A stretch of 64,000 nucleotides of DNA from Ruminococcus sp. (GCF_024692365.1 NZ_JAILMR010000015.1:52525-116524); one strand, 5' to 3'. Counted from the first letter of the stretch, positions 15,815 through 24,470 are shown. Made by a program: numbers and translations. The notes: generated by a model not told the origin, from the letters alone.

Positions 15815-17629
15815 ATGGTAAGAGAAGATCTGCGTAATGTGGCTATAATCGCCCACGTTGACCACGGCAAGACCACACTGGTAGACCAGATGCTCAAGCA
15901 GAGCGGTACTTTCAGAGAGAATCAGGCTGTTGAAGAGAGAGTCATGGACTCCAACGATATCGAGCGTGAGAGAGGAATCACTATCCTCGCAAAGAATACT
16001 TCTATAAAGTACAAGGACGTTAAGATAAACGTTATCGATACTCCCGGCCACGCTGACTTCGGCGGCGAGGTAGAGCGTGTACTGAAAATGGTAAACGGCG
16101 TTCTGCTGCTGGTAGATGCTGCTGAAGGTCCTATGCCTCAGACCCGTTTCGTTTTGCAGAAGGCTCTGGAGCTGGGTCACAAGATAATAATAGTTGTTAA
16201 CAAGATAGACCGTCCCGATGCACGTCTTAAAGAGGTAGTTGAGGAAGTTCTCGAACTTCTGCTCGACCTTGATGCTACCGATGAGCAGCTGGACAGCCCT
16301 GTACTGTTCTGCTCGGGCAGAGACGGCACTGCTTCACTGACCATGGACGGCGGTACAGATATGATACCTCTGTTTGACATGATACTGAACTATGTACCTG
16401 CTCCCGAGGTTGAAGAAGACGGTGGTATGCAGTATCTGGTATCCGCTATCGACTACAACGAGTACGTCGGACGTATCGCTATCGGTCGTATCGAGCGCGG
16501 TGTTATGAAGGTAAATCAGGACGTTTCCATCGGTGATTTCCACAACACCAAGCAGGAATATCGCGGCAAGATAGTTACCATGTATCAGATAGAGGGTCTG
16601 AACAGAGTTCCCTGCAACGAGGCTAAGGCAGGCGATATCGTTTGCATAAGCGGTATCGAGAACATCACCATCGGTGATACCATCTGCGATTTCGGCAAGT
16701 TTGAGCCTCTGCCTTTCGTTAAGATAAGCGAGCCTACTGTCGAGATGACATTCTCCGTAAACAACTCGCCATTTGCAGGCAGAGAGGGCAAGTTCGTTAC
16801 AACACGTCACATCAGAGACAGACTTTTCAAGGAGCTTCTGAAGGACGTATCCCTGAGAGTATCCGAGACTGACAATGCTGATACCTACCGTGTTGCGGGC
16901 AGAGGTGAGATGCATCTTTCAATACTCATCGAGAATATGAGAAGAGAGGGCTACGAGCTGGGCGTATCCACACCGCGTGTACTTTACCGTGAGATAGACG
17001 GCAAGCTGAACGAACCTATCGAGAGAGTAGTAATTGACGTTCCAGAGGATTGCGTTGGTTCTGTAATGGAGAAGCTGGGCAGCCGTAAGGGTGAGCTTCA
17101 GGCAATGAATCCTATCGGCAGCAGAATGAGACTTGAATTCCTTATCCCTGCAAGAGGACTTTTCGGTTACAAGAGCGAGTTCCTTACCGATACAAAGGGC
17201 GAGGGCATAATGAGCTCGGTATTTGAGGGTTACGAGCCTTACAAGGGCGATATCCCCAAGAGAGCACAGGGTTCTCTGGTAGCATTCGAGACAGGCGAGG
17301 CAGTTACCTACGGTCTGTACAATGCGCAGGAGAGAGGCGAGCTGTTCATAACCGCAGGCACTCAGGTATACGAGGGCATGGTAGTAGGTGCTTCACCTAA
17401 GTCTGATGACCTGGTAGTAAATGTCTGCAAGAAGAAGCATCTGACCAACACCCGTGCAAGCGGTTCCGATGATGCTCTGCGTCTTATCCCGCCCAGAAAT
17501 ATGTCGCTGGAGGACGCACTGGAATTCCTGGCTGATGACGAGCTTCTGGAAGTAACTCCCAAGAGCATACGTATCAGAAAGAGAACACTGAGCAATCAGC
17601 AGAGAGCTAAGGACAGAGCTAAGCTTTAA
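15815..17629 (+). CDS. typA: Ribosome-associated GTPase TypA/BipA
   Basis: A 604-residue translational GTPase. G1 AHVDHGKTT at 13-21, the switch I block [10 protein letters not shown]3 DTPGHADF, G4 NKIDRPDA, then domain II, EF-G-like domains III and V and the TypA-specific C-terminal domain ending in the basic [10 protein letters not shown] tail. It binds the 70S ribosome near the A site and aids 50S assembly and translation under cold or stress. The start at 15815 is chosen over the ATG at 15800 because GGGAGGAAGAAAA lies right before it. Confidence 0.97.
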   Translation: MVREDLRNVAIIAHVDHGKTTLVDQMLKQSGTFRENQAVEERVMDSNDIERERGITILAKNTSIKYKDVKINVIDTPGHADFGGEVERVLKMVNGVLLLVDAAEGPMPQTRFVLQKALELGHKIIIVVNKIDRPDARLKEVVEEVLELLLDLDATDEQLDSPVLFCSGRDGTASLTMDGGTDMIPLFDMILNYVPAPEVEEDGGMQYLVSAIDYNEYVGRIAIGRIERGVMKVNQDVSIGDFHNTKQEYRGKIVTMYQIEGLNRVPCNEAKAGDIVCISGIENITIGDTICDFGKFEPLPFVKISEPTVEMTFSVNNSPFAGREGKFVTTRHIRDRLFKELLKDVSLRVSETDNADTYRVAGRGEMHLSILIENMRREGYELGVSTPRVLYREIDGKLNEPIERVVIDVPEDCVGSVMEKLGSRKGELQAMNPIGSRMRLEFLIPARGLFGYKSEFLTDTKGEGIMSSVFEGYEPYKGDIPKRAQGSLVAFETGEAVTYGLYNAQERGELFITAGTQVYEGMVVGASPKSDDLVVNVCKKKHLTNTRASGSDDALRLIPPRNMSLEDALEFLADDELLEVTPKSIRIRKRTLSNQQRAKDRAKL

Positions 17630-17642
17630 TTCATAATTATTT

Positions 17643-17675
17643 GCGCCCCTCGCAGGTTTGCGGGGGGCGATTTTG
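17643..17675 (+). terminator. typA terminator
   Basis: GCGCCCC-TCGC paired with GCGGGGGGCG across a 6-nt loop, followed by ATTTTG, 14 bp after the typA stop. Confidence 0.8.
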
Positions 17676-17695
17676 TGTTTGGTAATATGGGGCGT

Positions 17696-17839
17696 AAACA
17701 AAAAGGGACTGCGTTACACAGTCCCTTTGAATGTCATAGCAAAGACAGGGTGACTATTCCTGTATCTCCTAACCTTCCGAAAAAGGGGTGGCGGCTGCCT
17801 GTTCCGCCCTCAGTTGCTAATATATTATACTCTTAATCT
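17696..17839 (-). ncRNA. Candidate small RNA gene with its own promoter and terminator
   Basis: On the minus strand a perfect promoter, TTGACA (17869-17874), 17-bp spacer, TATAAT (17846-17851), overlaps the last codons of the nuclease-like gene. About 140 nt downstream is a clean terminator, AAAGGGACTG/CAGTCCCTTT (17702-17728) followed by TTTTTG. Between them is no ribosome site with a usable frame, but a GGCGG/CCGCC stem-loop and the 14-mer TTAGGAGATACAGG (17759-17772), which is perfectly complementary to the nuclease message at 17923-17936. From memory, words like GGGCGGAACAGGCAGCCGCC occur in small RNA loci near holin-like toxin genes of gut Clostridia; not checked. Confidence 0.65.
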
Positions 17840-17860
17840 ATAAGTATTATACCATATACT

Positions 17861-18238
17861 CTATGTGTTGTCAATAGGTTTGAGAAATTTTTTTGCAATA
17901 AAATTATTAACTCTTTTAGTGTTTAGGAGATACAGGGATCTAACATAGTAATTCCCGTTTGTAGAGATACGCACTGCGACCTTAACAAACTCGCCGTCTT
18001 GGACAAATTCTTTGACATATTCAATAGATTGGTCTTTGGAATTAATTCCTACATAATCTGGAGAATTTATAATGGTTGAAATCTTATTTCCGTATTTGAT
18101 ATAATCTGCATTATGTTTGTTTCTCATATGTTGGATATTAGTATCACCAATTAGGATATCAGACCCAATGAGTTTTTTATCAAGAGACAATGCAGTTACA
18201 ACTTTTGATGAAATAGATCCAATCTTTTTTGTAGACAT
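17861..18238 (-). CDS. BECR-fold (PBECR-type) nuclease-like protein
   Basis: A 125-residue AT-rich gene. The pattern NIQHMRNKHNADYIKYGNKI, then INSPDYVGINSKDQSIEYVK, EFVKVAVRISTNGNYYVRSLY and a closing LNTKRVNNF matches, as I recall it, the phage-associated Barnase-EndoU-ColicinE5/D-RelE-like (PBECR) domain. His and Tyr/Arg residues in these blocks are the likely catalytic set. Phage versions are effector domains of polyvalent proteins; a free-standing copy would be a toxin-like RNase. Own promoter at 18274-18302, AAAGGATTTGATAAT before the ATG. Composition and position between typA and dtd suggest horizontal gain. A small RNA gene follows at once. Confidence 0.68.
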   Translation of the reverse strand: MSTKKIGSISSKVVTALSLDKKLIGSDILIGDTNIQHMRNKHNADYIKYGNKISTIINSPDYVGINSKDQSIEYVKEFVQDGEFVKVAVRISTNGNYYVRSLYLLNTKRVNNFIAKKFLKPIDNT

Positions 18239-18273
18239 ATTATCAAATCCTTTTATTATAAGGTGATAATAAT

Positions 18274-18302
18274 ATTATATCATAGTACAAAAAATAAGTC
18301 AA
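18274..18302 (-). promoter_or_regulatory. Promoter of the PBECR-like gene
   Basis: Minus strand: TTGACT (18297-18302), 17-bp spacer, TATAAT (18274-18279), 36 bp before the start codon. Confidence 0.75.
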
Positions 18303-18487
18303 GGAGGAATTATTTTTTGTAGCAAGTTTAAGATGCTGTGTAACAATAAGTCTTAGATTTGTAAGAATTCCTTTGTAGTAAAACACGCGAAATCGTGTCA
18401 ACCCGTCGAGTCAGTCCCCTTGCAATCTCAATCAAAATATGCTAAACTATAATATATATTTTAAGGCATAAAAACAGAGGTGGAATT

Positions 18488-18952
18488 ATGAAAACACTGA
18501 TACAAAGAGTGAATTTTGCGCGTGTCGAAGTTGATGGCAAGGTGGTCGGCGAGATAGGCAAAGGTTTCCTGATACTGATGGGCGCAGGTCACGGGGACGA
18601 TGAAAAAGATTGTGAAAAGCTGGCGGACAAGGTCTGCAAGCTGAGGATTTTCGCGGACGAAAATGACAAGACGAACCTCGCGCTGAATGATGTAGGCGGA
18701 GATATACTTTGCGTAAGTCAGTTCACGCTTTATGCGGACTGTCACAAGGGGAATCGTCCTTCTTTCGTGAATGCGGGTGCGCCTGACAGGTCGAATGAGC
18801 TGTATGAATATTTCTGCAAATGCTGTGATGAGCACATAAACGGCAAGGTGGAAAAGGGTATTTTCGGGGCAGATATGAAAGTCAGCCTTGAAAACGACGG
18901 ACCTTTCACTGTCATGGTGGAATGTGTCAACGGAGAGATACTGAGGGTATAG
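18488..18952 (+). CDS. dtd: D-aminoacyl-tRNA deacylase
   Basis: A 154-residue DTD protein that removes D-amino acids (and Gly from tRNA-Ala) mischarged on tRNA. The two active-site blocks are present: [17 protein letters not shown] near 77-93 and [10 protein letters not shown] near 137-146, the Gly-Pro of the latter forming the chiral-proofreading pocket. CAGAGGTGGAATT precedes the ATG and a TATAAT lies about 40 bp upstream. It starts a run of five closely spaced plus-strand genes. Confidence 0.95.
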   Translation: MKTLIQRVNFARVEVDGKVVGEIGKGFLILMGAGHGDDEKDCEKLADKVCKLRIFADENDKTNLALNDVGGDILCVSQFTLYADCHKGNRPSFVNAGAPDRSNELYEYFCKCCDEHINGKVEKGIFGADMKVSLENDGPFTVMVECVNGEILRV

Positions 18953-18961
18953 CAAACGGAT

Positions 18962-19435
18962 ATGGAGCATATTATAAGGACACTTGACCCGCGTGAATAC
19001 GTGGTCTTGGATAACTTTTTATATGAAGCGATATTCATTCCCGAGGGTGTCGAACCCCCGTCGAGAGATATAATCAAGCGCCCCGAATTGCAGGTATATG
19101 TTGAAAACTTCGGTACACGCAATGGCGACTATGCTTTGTGCGCCGAATGTGAGGGCAGGATAGTCGGGGCGGTATGGACGCGGATAATGGACGATTACGG
19201 TCACATCGACGATGATACGCCGTCGTTCGCGATATCGCTTTACAAGGAATACCGCGGACAGGGCATAGGCACTGCACTTATGCGGGAGATGCTGAAAGTC
19301 CTGAAAAATGCGGGATTCTTGTGGGCATCGCTGGCGGTGCAGAAAGCGAATTACGCAGTTAAGATGTACAAGAAAGTCGGCTTTGAGATAGTCGGCGAAA
19401 ATGATGAGGAGTATATAATGGTATGGAAGTGCTGA
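18962..19435 (+). CDS. GNAT family N-acetyltransferase
   Basis: A 157-residue GNAT enzyme: acetyl-CoA motif A YRGQGIGTALMREML near 99-113, and the motif B region LAVQKANYAVKMYKKVGFEI near 128-147. Residues 1-60 contain a long insertion typical of GNATs of unknown substrate. Starts 9 bp after dtd and overlaps the next gene by 13 bp, so it belongs to the same transcript. Confidence 0.88.
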   Translation: MEHIIRTLDPREYVVLDNFLYEAIFIPEGVEPPSRDIIKRPELQVYVENFGTRNGDYALCAECEGRIVGAVWTRIMDDYGHIDDDTPSFAISLYKEYRGQGIGTALMREMLKVLKNAGFLWASLAVQKANYAVKMYKKVGFEIVGENDEEYIMVWKC

Positions 19436-20202
19436 AGGATAAACGTATCTGCGGTATAGCGGCAGGATCATTGACAGCGGCGGTATTTTGTTCGATATCG
19501 CTGATCGTTTCACAGAACTTTCTCAAGGGGACTCCGTGGTTTATATTCAGCAGTGTTCTCAGGCTGGTGTTCGGGCTGGCGGTACTTTATATGCTTAAAA
19601 AGATGTATGGCAAAGATGCAAAGGAAGTGCTGAGGTTCAAAAACAGCAAGGCGGCATTTATTGCGGGATCGGGATTTTTTCTGTATTTCGCTTACTATCT
19701 GATAGTGTACGGGATAGGTGCAAAAGGAATAACCGGACTCACTGCAGGTCTGCTGATATCACGGGTGATATTACAGCAGCTTACGACAGGCTTTTTTGAG
19801 GAGATACTTTTCCGCGTGCCGATGTGCGAGGGATACCGTTATACAAAAGGCGGTTTTGGAAAGAAACTGGGATATGCGCTGGTGTCATCGGCTTTATTCG
19901 GAACGGTGCATATATTGACGGGATTTGATCTGACGAGATTTCTGCAAACAAGTACAATAGGCTTTGCGTTTGCGGTGATATATTTGCAGACGGATAATAT
20001 ACTGCTGCCGATGATACTGCATTTTGTTTATGATATTTTTGCAAATATGGCAGGATACATCGTATGGAACAAAACAGAGATATTTTTGGCGATGAACTCG
20101 TGGATAAATGCTGCGTTTGGAATGATGTTCGTGATATCGTTCATCATGCTTACAAGGAAAGAGAAAATATCAAGTGAAGTTGAGAATGAGGGTACAAAAT
20201 GA
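19423..20202 (+). CDS. CPBP family intramembrane metalloprotease
   Basis: A 259-residue membrane protein with about seven hydrophobic segments. CPBP motif 1 EEILFR at 126-131, motif 2 His163 in FGTVHIL, motif 3 His in LHFVYD near 199-204 with the Asp. It differs clearly from the other CPBP protein of this window (1966-2700). Start overlaps the upstream GNAT stop by 13 bp; GAGGAGTATAATGGT precedes the ATG. Substrate unknown. Confidence 0.85.
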   Translation: MEVLKDKRICGIAAGSLTAAVFCSISLIVSQNFLKGTPWFIFSSVLRLVFGLAVLYMLKKMYGKDAKEVLRFKNSKAAFIAGSGFFLYFAYYLIVYGIGAKGITGLTAGLLISRVILQQLTTGFFEEILFRVPMCEGYRYTKGGFGKKLGYALVSSALFGTVHILTGFDLTRFLQTSTIGFAFAVIYLQTDNILLPMILHFVYDIFANMAGYIVWNKTEIFLAMNSWINAAFGMMFVISFIMLTRKEKISSEVENEGTK

Positions 20203-20681
20203 TCATAAGGAAATACAATTCAAGTGATCTGGAACAAATGATAGGGATATGGAATGAAGTCGTTGAAGATGGCATTGCGTTTCCGCAGGAAAAACTTCTG
20301 GACGATGTCACAGGCGAAGAGTTTTTCGCATCGCAGAGTTATTGCGGGGTGGCGGAAGATGACAGCGGCAAAGTTGTCGGGCTGTATATACTTCACCCGA
20401 ATAATGTGGGCAGATGCGGACATATATGCAATGCAAGCTATGCGGTATCATCTTTGTGCAGAGGAAAACACATCGGCGAGATGCTGGTGAGGGACTGCAT
20501 AGCTAAAGCCAAAGAAACAGGGTTTATGATATTGCAGTTCAATGCAGTAGTTGAGAGCAATATCCATGCCAGACATCTCTATGAGAGGATAGGCTTCAAA
20601 CAGCTTGGCGTTATCCCGAAAGGTTTCAGAATGAAAGACGGGCATTATGAGAACATCTGCCCGTACTATATAGAACTGTGA
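20199..20681 (+). CDS. GNAT family N-acetyltransferase, phosphinothricin-acetyltransferase-like
   Basis: A 160-residue GNAT: MIIRKYNSSDLEQMIGIWNE at the start, acetyl-CoA loop CRGKHIGEMLVRDCI near 92-106, then FNAVVESNIHARHLYERIGF. The overall pattern resembles the Pat/MddA subgroup that acetylates amino-acid analogues, though substrate is not proven. ATGA overlap with the CPBP gene indicates translational coupling. Confidence 0.85.
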   Translation: MIIRKYNSSDLEQMIGIWNEVVEDGIAFPQEKLLDDVTGEEFFASQSYCGVAEDDSGKVVGLYILHPNNVGRCGHICNASYAVSSLCRGKHIGEMLVRDCIAKAKETGFMILQFNAVVESNIHARHLYERIGFKQLGVIPKGFRMKDGHYENICPYYIEL

Positions 20682-20708
20682 TACTATCAGCAGAGCACGG
20701 AGGTCGAA

Positions 20709-21398
20709 ATGAGGATACTTATACTTAGACACGGAGAGCCCGATTACGCTAAGGACTGCCTTACGGAAAGGGGCATCGAACAGGCGAAACTGCTGGCGGA
20801 AAGGCTGGCAGGGGAGGAGATAAAGGCATTTTACGTTTCGCCTATGGGCAGGGCGCTGGAGACTTGTGCTGAAACACTGGTGAAATTCCCGGGCAAGCAG
20901 GCAGAGGTCTGCGATTGGCTGCATGAGTTCGATCTTATGTGGGTGAATCCCGAAAGCGGCAAAAAGGAAATGGTCTGGGACGTGCCGCCCGATTACTGGA
21001 CGGAGATACCTCAGCTTTACGAAAAAGACGGCTGGTACGAACACCCTGCAATGAAAGCGGCAGGCATGGGCGAGCGCATCAAGGGCGTAAATGCGGGCGT
21101 TGACGCTTTGCTTGCGAAGTACGGTCTTATCCGCAACGGAAGACATTACGAGGTAAAGCAGAAGTGCGATGATACGATTGCGCTGTTCTGCCATTTCGGT
21201 GCAATGAGTGCGGTGACGGCTCATCTGCTGAACATTTCGCCGATGATAGTTTGGCAAGGGTTCAATGCGGATTTCACGGCAGTAACGGAACTTTGCACCG
21301 ACGACAGATACGGCAGCAAGGCAAATTTCAGGATATGTACCTTCAATGATACACATCATCTGAAAGAGTATGAGAGGACACAGCTTAGCGCGAAATGA
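20709..21398 (+). CDS. Histidine phosphatase family protein
   Basis: A 229-residue phosphoglycerate-mutase-like phosphatase. The phosphohistidine motif LRHGEP has His8; the second motif SPMGRALETCAETL is near 54-67; the C-terminal catalytic His is in FCHFGAMS near 179-186. Length is above a bare 190-residue domain because of an insert at 75-130 (HEFDLMWVNPESGKKEMVWD). Substrate unknown. Last gene of the dtd cluster; a terminator follows. Confidence 0.88.
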   Translation: MRILILRHGEPDYAKDCLTERGIEQAKLLAERLAGEEIKAFYVSPMGRALETCAETLVKFPGKQAEVCDWLHEFDLMWVNPESGKKEMVWDVPPDYWTEIPQLYEKDGWYEHPAMKAAGMGERIKGVNAGVDALLAKYGLIRNGRHYEVKQKCDDTIALFCHFGAMSAVTAHLLNISPMIVWQGFNADFTAVTELCTDDRYGSKANFRICTFNDTHHLKEYERTQLSAK

Positions 21399-21405
21399 TA
21401 TTAGG

Positions 21406-21438
21406 GGCAGTCACCGGGATAGGTGGCTGTCTTTTTTG
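21406..21438 (+). terminator. Terminator of the dtd-phosphatase cluster
   Basis: GGCAGTCACC / GGTGGCTGTC stem, 6-nt loop, then TTTTTT. Confidence 0.85.
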
Positions 21439-21440
21439 TG

Positions 21441-21557
21441 TGGAATACCAAACGATACGAATGCATACCAACCAATACCAAATCATACCAAAGCTTACCA
21501 ACGTATACATAGTATATAAAAAATAATACGGTCGTATACCAATCGATACGACCGTAT
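21441..21557. repeat. Decamer-repeat array 1 with a 12-bp inverted repeat
   Basis: Between the 3' ends of the phosphatase gene (+) and thrB (-). From 21441 to 21510 the plus strand reads in 10-bp steps ATACCA/ATACGA, i.e. on the minus strand units of TSGTATNNNT (TGGTAAGCTT, TGGTATGATT, TGGTATTGGT, TGGTATGCAT, TCGTATCGTT, TGGTATTCCA). The array ends in a perfect 12-bp inverted repeat ATACGGTCGTAT (21526-21537) / ATACGACCGTAT (21546-21557) that may also terminate thrB. Confidence 0.85.
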
Positions 21558-21566
21558 ATTATTGTA

Positions 21567-22460
21567 TTAAGAATCTATCAGAACAGTACCATCATTGTCG
21601 ATAGCAAGTTCTTTGACCTGCCAGCCGCCAAGACCTGCATTGTCAAGTGAGAACTTCATCTTGCCTGCAAAATACTGGTTATCTACATCAACTATGGACA
21701 TAACGGTAGGACCCGCACCGCTTATGTAGCTTGCGTATGCGCCGTGTGTATAAGCGATATCAAATACCTCCCTGCACCCCGGTATAAGTTCCATTCTGTA
21801 AGGCTGATGGAGTTTGTCGTGAACAGCCGTGCGCAGATTTTCAAACTTGCCAGTCAGCAGAGATGCAGAAAACAGCGCCGCTCTGGAAAGATTGTACACC
21901 GCATCTTTGTGGGATACTTCCTTGGGCAGACAAGCACGGGCTTCCTCTGTCTTCAATTCAAAATCAGGTATCATAGCCACAAATTTCAGCTTTGTATAGA
22001 CCTCCTGTTTTACCCAGTGGACTTTTCTACCGTCGAAAACAGCCGTAACAATACCGCCCAGAAGCGCAGGCGCGGTGTTGTCGGGGTGACCCTCTATCTG
22101 TGCCGCAAGGTCAACGAGGTCGTCCTTAGTCAGCGGGTCGCCAAGCATTCTGTTAGCGCCAACAAGTCCGGCGATTATGCAGGCAGATGATGAACCAAGT
22201 CCCCTTGCCATGGGGATATTGTTGGTCTGACGAAGTTTCAGACCCTCCAGCTTTTTGCCGCAAACCGCATATAAGTCCTTGGCGGAAAGATATATCAGAT
22301 TTCTCTCATCGCAGGGAACAGCGATATCGTCAGATGAAGCAATGTCGATAACATCGCTCTCTTCCATCTCAACATAGTTGTAATAATTCAGCGCAAGTCC
22401 AAGCGCATCAAAGCCCGCACCAAGGTTAGCCGAGGTCGCGGGTATCTTAATGTTTATCAT
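21567..22460 (-). CDS. thrB: Homoserine kinase
   Basis: A 297-residue GHMP kinase that phosphorylates homoserine in threonine synthesis. Start MINIKIPATSANLGAGFDAL (substrate motif), ATP loop PMARGLGSSSACI near 85-97 and the third GHMP motif YASYISGAGPTVMSIV near 243-258. Length matches the family. GAGGAAGTAAA before the ATG. It follows the radical SAM gene by 28 bp on the same strand; no thrC or hom gene is next to it. Confidence 0.94.
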   Translation of the reverse strand: MINIKIPATSANLGAGFDALGLALNYYNYVEMEESDVIDIASSDDIAVPCDERNLIYLSAKDLYAVCGKKLEGLKLRQTNNIPMARGLGSSSACIIAGLVGANRMLGDPLTKDDLVDLAAQIEGHPDNTAPALLGGIVTAVFDGRKVHWVKQEVYTKLKFVAMIPDFELKTEEARACLPKEVSHKDAVYNLSRAALFSASLLTGKFENLRTAVHDKLHQPYRMELIPGCREVFDIAYTHGAYASYISGAGPTVMSIVDVDNQYFAGKMKFSLDNAGLGGWQVKELAIDNDGTVLIDS

Positions 22461-22488
22461 TTTACTTCCTCATTTCCAAAAGGGGTCA

Positions 22489-23106
22489 TTATGTTTCAAG
22501 GGGACGTACTCTCAGAGTAACGCCAATGCTGTCAGCAATAGCCTGTGACTTTGCTATCTCCTCTTCACCTATAACATCGACTACGGTGAGTATCACATTG
22601 GGCACGTACTTCTTCATATTCTCAGCGAATGAAAGCATCTCCGCAAAGCAGTCCTTGTCCTTCCACTTAGGGCGGGTTATCGCCATATAAGCCTCACTGT
22701 CAGAAGCATTCAGGCTGATGGACACAGTATCGATAAGTCCCTTGAAATCCTGCTCGGTCTTTCTCTCATGTATCAGGTTCGCCAGACCGTTGGTGTTGAG
22801 TCTGATGGGGGTATCGCAAACCGAGCGTATATATTTTGCGGTTTCAAGCAGTATATCCAGCTCGCTTGTAGGCTCGCCGTAACCGCAGAATATTATCTCC
22901 TTGTAAGATGAAAGGTCGCGTGTTTTAAGGTTTTCAATGACCTCATCGAAACTCGGCTGATGTTCCAGCCACAGCGGGTCGGAACCGTAAGCGCCGTCGT
23001 CATTCTGTCTCAAACAGAATGTACAAGCGCAAGGACATTTATTTGTAATATTGAGATAAAGTTTTCCCCACAGCTCGTAAGATATGGTCATAGCTGTTTT
23101 TTTCAT
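22489..23106 (-). CDS. Radical SAM protein of the TatD-associated (TIGR04038-like) type
   Basis: A 205-residue short radical SAM enzyme. The [4Fe-4S] motif CxxxCxxC is in NKCPCACTFCLRQ near residues 24-36, followed by the SAM-binding GE motif FCGYGEPT near 85-92 and RLNTNGLAN. In other Clostridia this small family is encoded beside tatD-type DNases; no tatD is here. The start at 23106 (GGAGGGATAGTA before ATG) is preferred to the ATG at 23130. It precedes thrB in one transcript. The reaction is not known. Confidence 0.85.
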   Translation of the reverse strand: MKKTAMTISYELWGKLYLNITNKCPCACTFCLRQNDDGAYGSDPLWLEHQPSFDEVIENLKTRDLSSYKEIIFCGYGEPTSELDILLETAKYIRSVCDTPIRLNTNGLANLIHERKTEQDFKGLIDTVSISLNASDSEAYMAITRPKWKDKDCFAEMLSFAENMKKYVPNVILTVVDVIGEEEIAKSQAIADSIGVTLRVRPLET

Positions 23107-23210
23107 TACTATCCCTCCGAAATATTTCATGATTTAAGTATAGCATATTATCTTGGAAAAGTAAAGACCTGATGTTGGGCAAAGGGGGGAGATATGCCAA
23201 GAAGAGGAGC

Positions 23211-23310
23211 TTTGGTATGCTTTCGTATACTTTGGTATGATTTGGTATACGTTCGTATAATTTGGTATCAGTTGGTATGGATTCGTATCGGTTCGTATAT
23301 ACTTGTATAC
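23211..23310. repeat. Decamer-repeat array 2: ten contiguous 10-bp units
   Basis: Ten back-to-back decamers without any slip in phase: TTTGGTATGC, TTTCGTATAC, TTTGGTATGA, TTTGGTATAC, GTTCGTATAA, TTTGGTATCA, GTTGGTATGG, ATTCGTATCG, GTTCGTATAT, ACTTGTATAC; an eleventh (CTGATGATAC) is degenerate. Consensus T(G/C)GTATNNNT. The array lies between the promoter side of the radical SAM-thrB transcript and the terminator of pta. Confidence 0.92.
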
Positions 23311-23345
23311 CTGATGATACGAGCGACTTCCGCATTATACCAAAA

Positions 23346-23381
23346 CAGCCATAAAGAAGTCTGCTGACCTCTTTATGGCTG
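23346..23381 (-). terminator. pta terminator
   Basis: Perfect 12-bp stem CAGCCATAAAGA / TCTTTATGGCTG with a 12-nt loop, followed on the minus strand by TTTTGG. Confidence 0.85.
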
Positions 23382-23412
23382 TGGTTTTCGTTATGTAAAA
23401 ACTATTTTACTA

Positions 23413-24429
23413 TCAAGCCATGCCTGCGGTGATGATAGCCATCTTATAAACTTCATCAGCGTTGCAGCCTCTGGAAAGGTCGTTGATAGGAGCGTTCAGA
23501 CCCTGGAGGATAGGACCGTAAGCCTCATAGCCGCCGAGTCTCTGAGCTATCTTGTAGCCGATGTTGCCTGCCTCGATAAGAGGGAAGATGAATGTGTTAG
23601 CCTGACCTGCAACCTTGCTGTCGGGGCACTTGGTCTTTGCAACTTCTGCGGATACAGCAGCGTCAAACTGGAACTCACCGTCGATAACGAGATCGGGATC
23701 GATATTCTTAGCTTCGATAACTGCATCGTGGCTCAGCTGAACAGTGCCGCCCTTGCCTGAACCGTAGGTGGAGAAGCTCAGTACTGCAACCTTGGGGTCG
23801 ATGCCGAAGTAAGCAGCAGTTCTTGCAGTTTCAACTGCAACTTCACCCAGCTGTCTAGCAGCGGAGAGAACAACATTGCCTTCCTTGTCAAGTCTGTCGG
23901 TATAGCCGAGGTTGATTGCACAGTCGCCCATAGCTATCTTCTCTTCCTTGCCGTCCTTCTCTCTGAAAAGAATGAAGGAGGAGCTTACCAGGTTGCTGCC
24001 CTTCTTGGTCTTGATGATCTGGAGAGCAGGTCTTACTGTATCAGCGGTAGAATAAGTAGCACCGCCCAGCAGCGCGTCAGCCTTGCCAGCTTTTACCAGC
24101 ATTGTGCCGAAGTAGTTGGACTTCTTCAAAGCAGCTCTTACTTCTTCCTCAGTCATCTTGCCCTTTCTCAGCTCAACCATCTGAGCAACGAGAGCGTCCA
24201 TCTCGGGATAAGTCTCGGGATCGAGGATCTCAGCGCCGTCGATATTGAAATTGCCTGCCTTTGCAGCAGCCTTTACTTCGTCAACATTGCCGCAGAGTAT
24301 AACGCCCATCAGACCCTCTTTCAGAAGTCTGTCAGCAGCGGTGAGGATACGAGCATCATTACCCTCGGTGAACACGATAGTTTTCTTTTCAGCCTTGAGA
24401 TTAGCTATCAGCTTATCAAACATTCCCAT
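23413..24429 (-). CDS. pta: Phosphate acetyltransferase
   Basis: A 338-residue Pta of the short (single catalytic domain) type that converts acetyl-CoA and phosphate to acetyl phosphate in fermentation to acetate. Seen: EGNDARILTAADRLLKEG at the start, the SNYFGTMLVKAGKADALLGG block near 105-124, SFSTYGSGKGG near 218-228 and the end NDLSRGCNADEVYKMA. GGAGGTTGTAAAATT before the ATG. No ackA is adjacent. Confidence 0.96.
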   Translation of the reverse strand: MGMFDKLIANLKAEKKTIVFTEGNDARILTAADRLLKEGLMGVILCGNVDEVKAAAKAGNFNIDGAEILDPETYPEMDALVAQMVELRKGKMTEEEVRAALKKSNYFGTMLVKAGKADALLGGATYSTADTVRPALQIIKTKKGSNLVSSSFILFREKDGKEEKIAMGDCAINLGYTDRLDKEGNVVLSAARQLGEVAVETARTAAYFGIDPKVAVLSFSTYGSGKGGTVQLSHDAVIEAKNIDPDLVIDGEFQFDAAVSAEVAKTKCPDSKVAGQANTFIFPLIEAGNIGYKIAQRLGGYEAYGPILQGLNAPINDLSRGCNADEVYKMAIITAGMA

Positions 24430-24470
24430 AATTTTACAACCTCCATGAGAAAATCAAAATTTACTTTATG

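Noticed and set aside
18360..18430. tRNA gene or attachment site before dtd
   Set aside because: A short ACACG/CGTGT hairpin is present but no cloverleaf or TTCRANNC T-loop, and no matching repeat at the other side of the AT-rich insert was seen.
23211..23310. CRISPR array
   Set aside because: Units are 10 bp and contiguous with no spacers, and no cas gene is present.
23039..23335. Minus-strand open frame with a repeated peptide (YESIPTDTKL, YERIPNHTKV)
   Set aside because: The peptide period is just the translation of the 10-bp DNA repeats (three units per 10 codons); it has no ribosome site and overlaps the radical SAM start. The similar peptide at 51540-51640 has the same cause.
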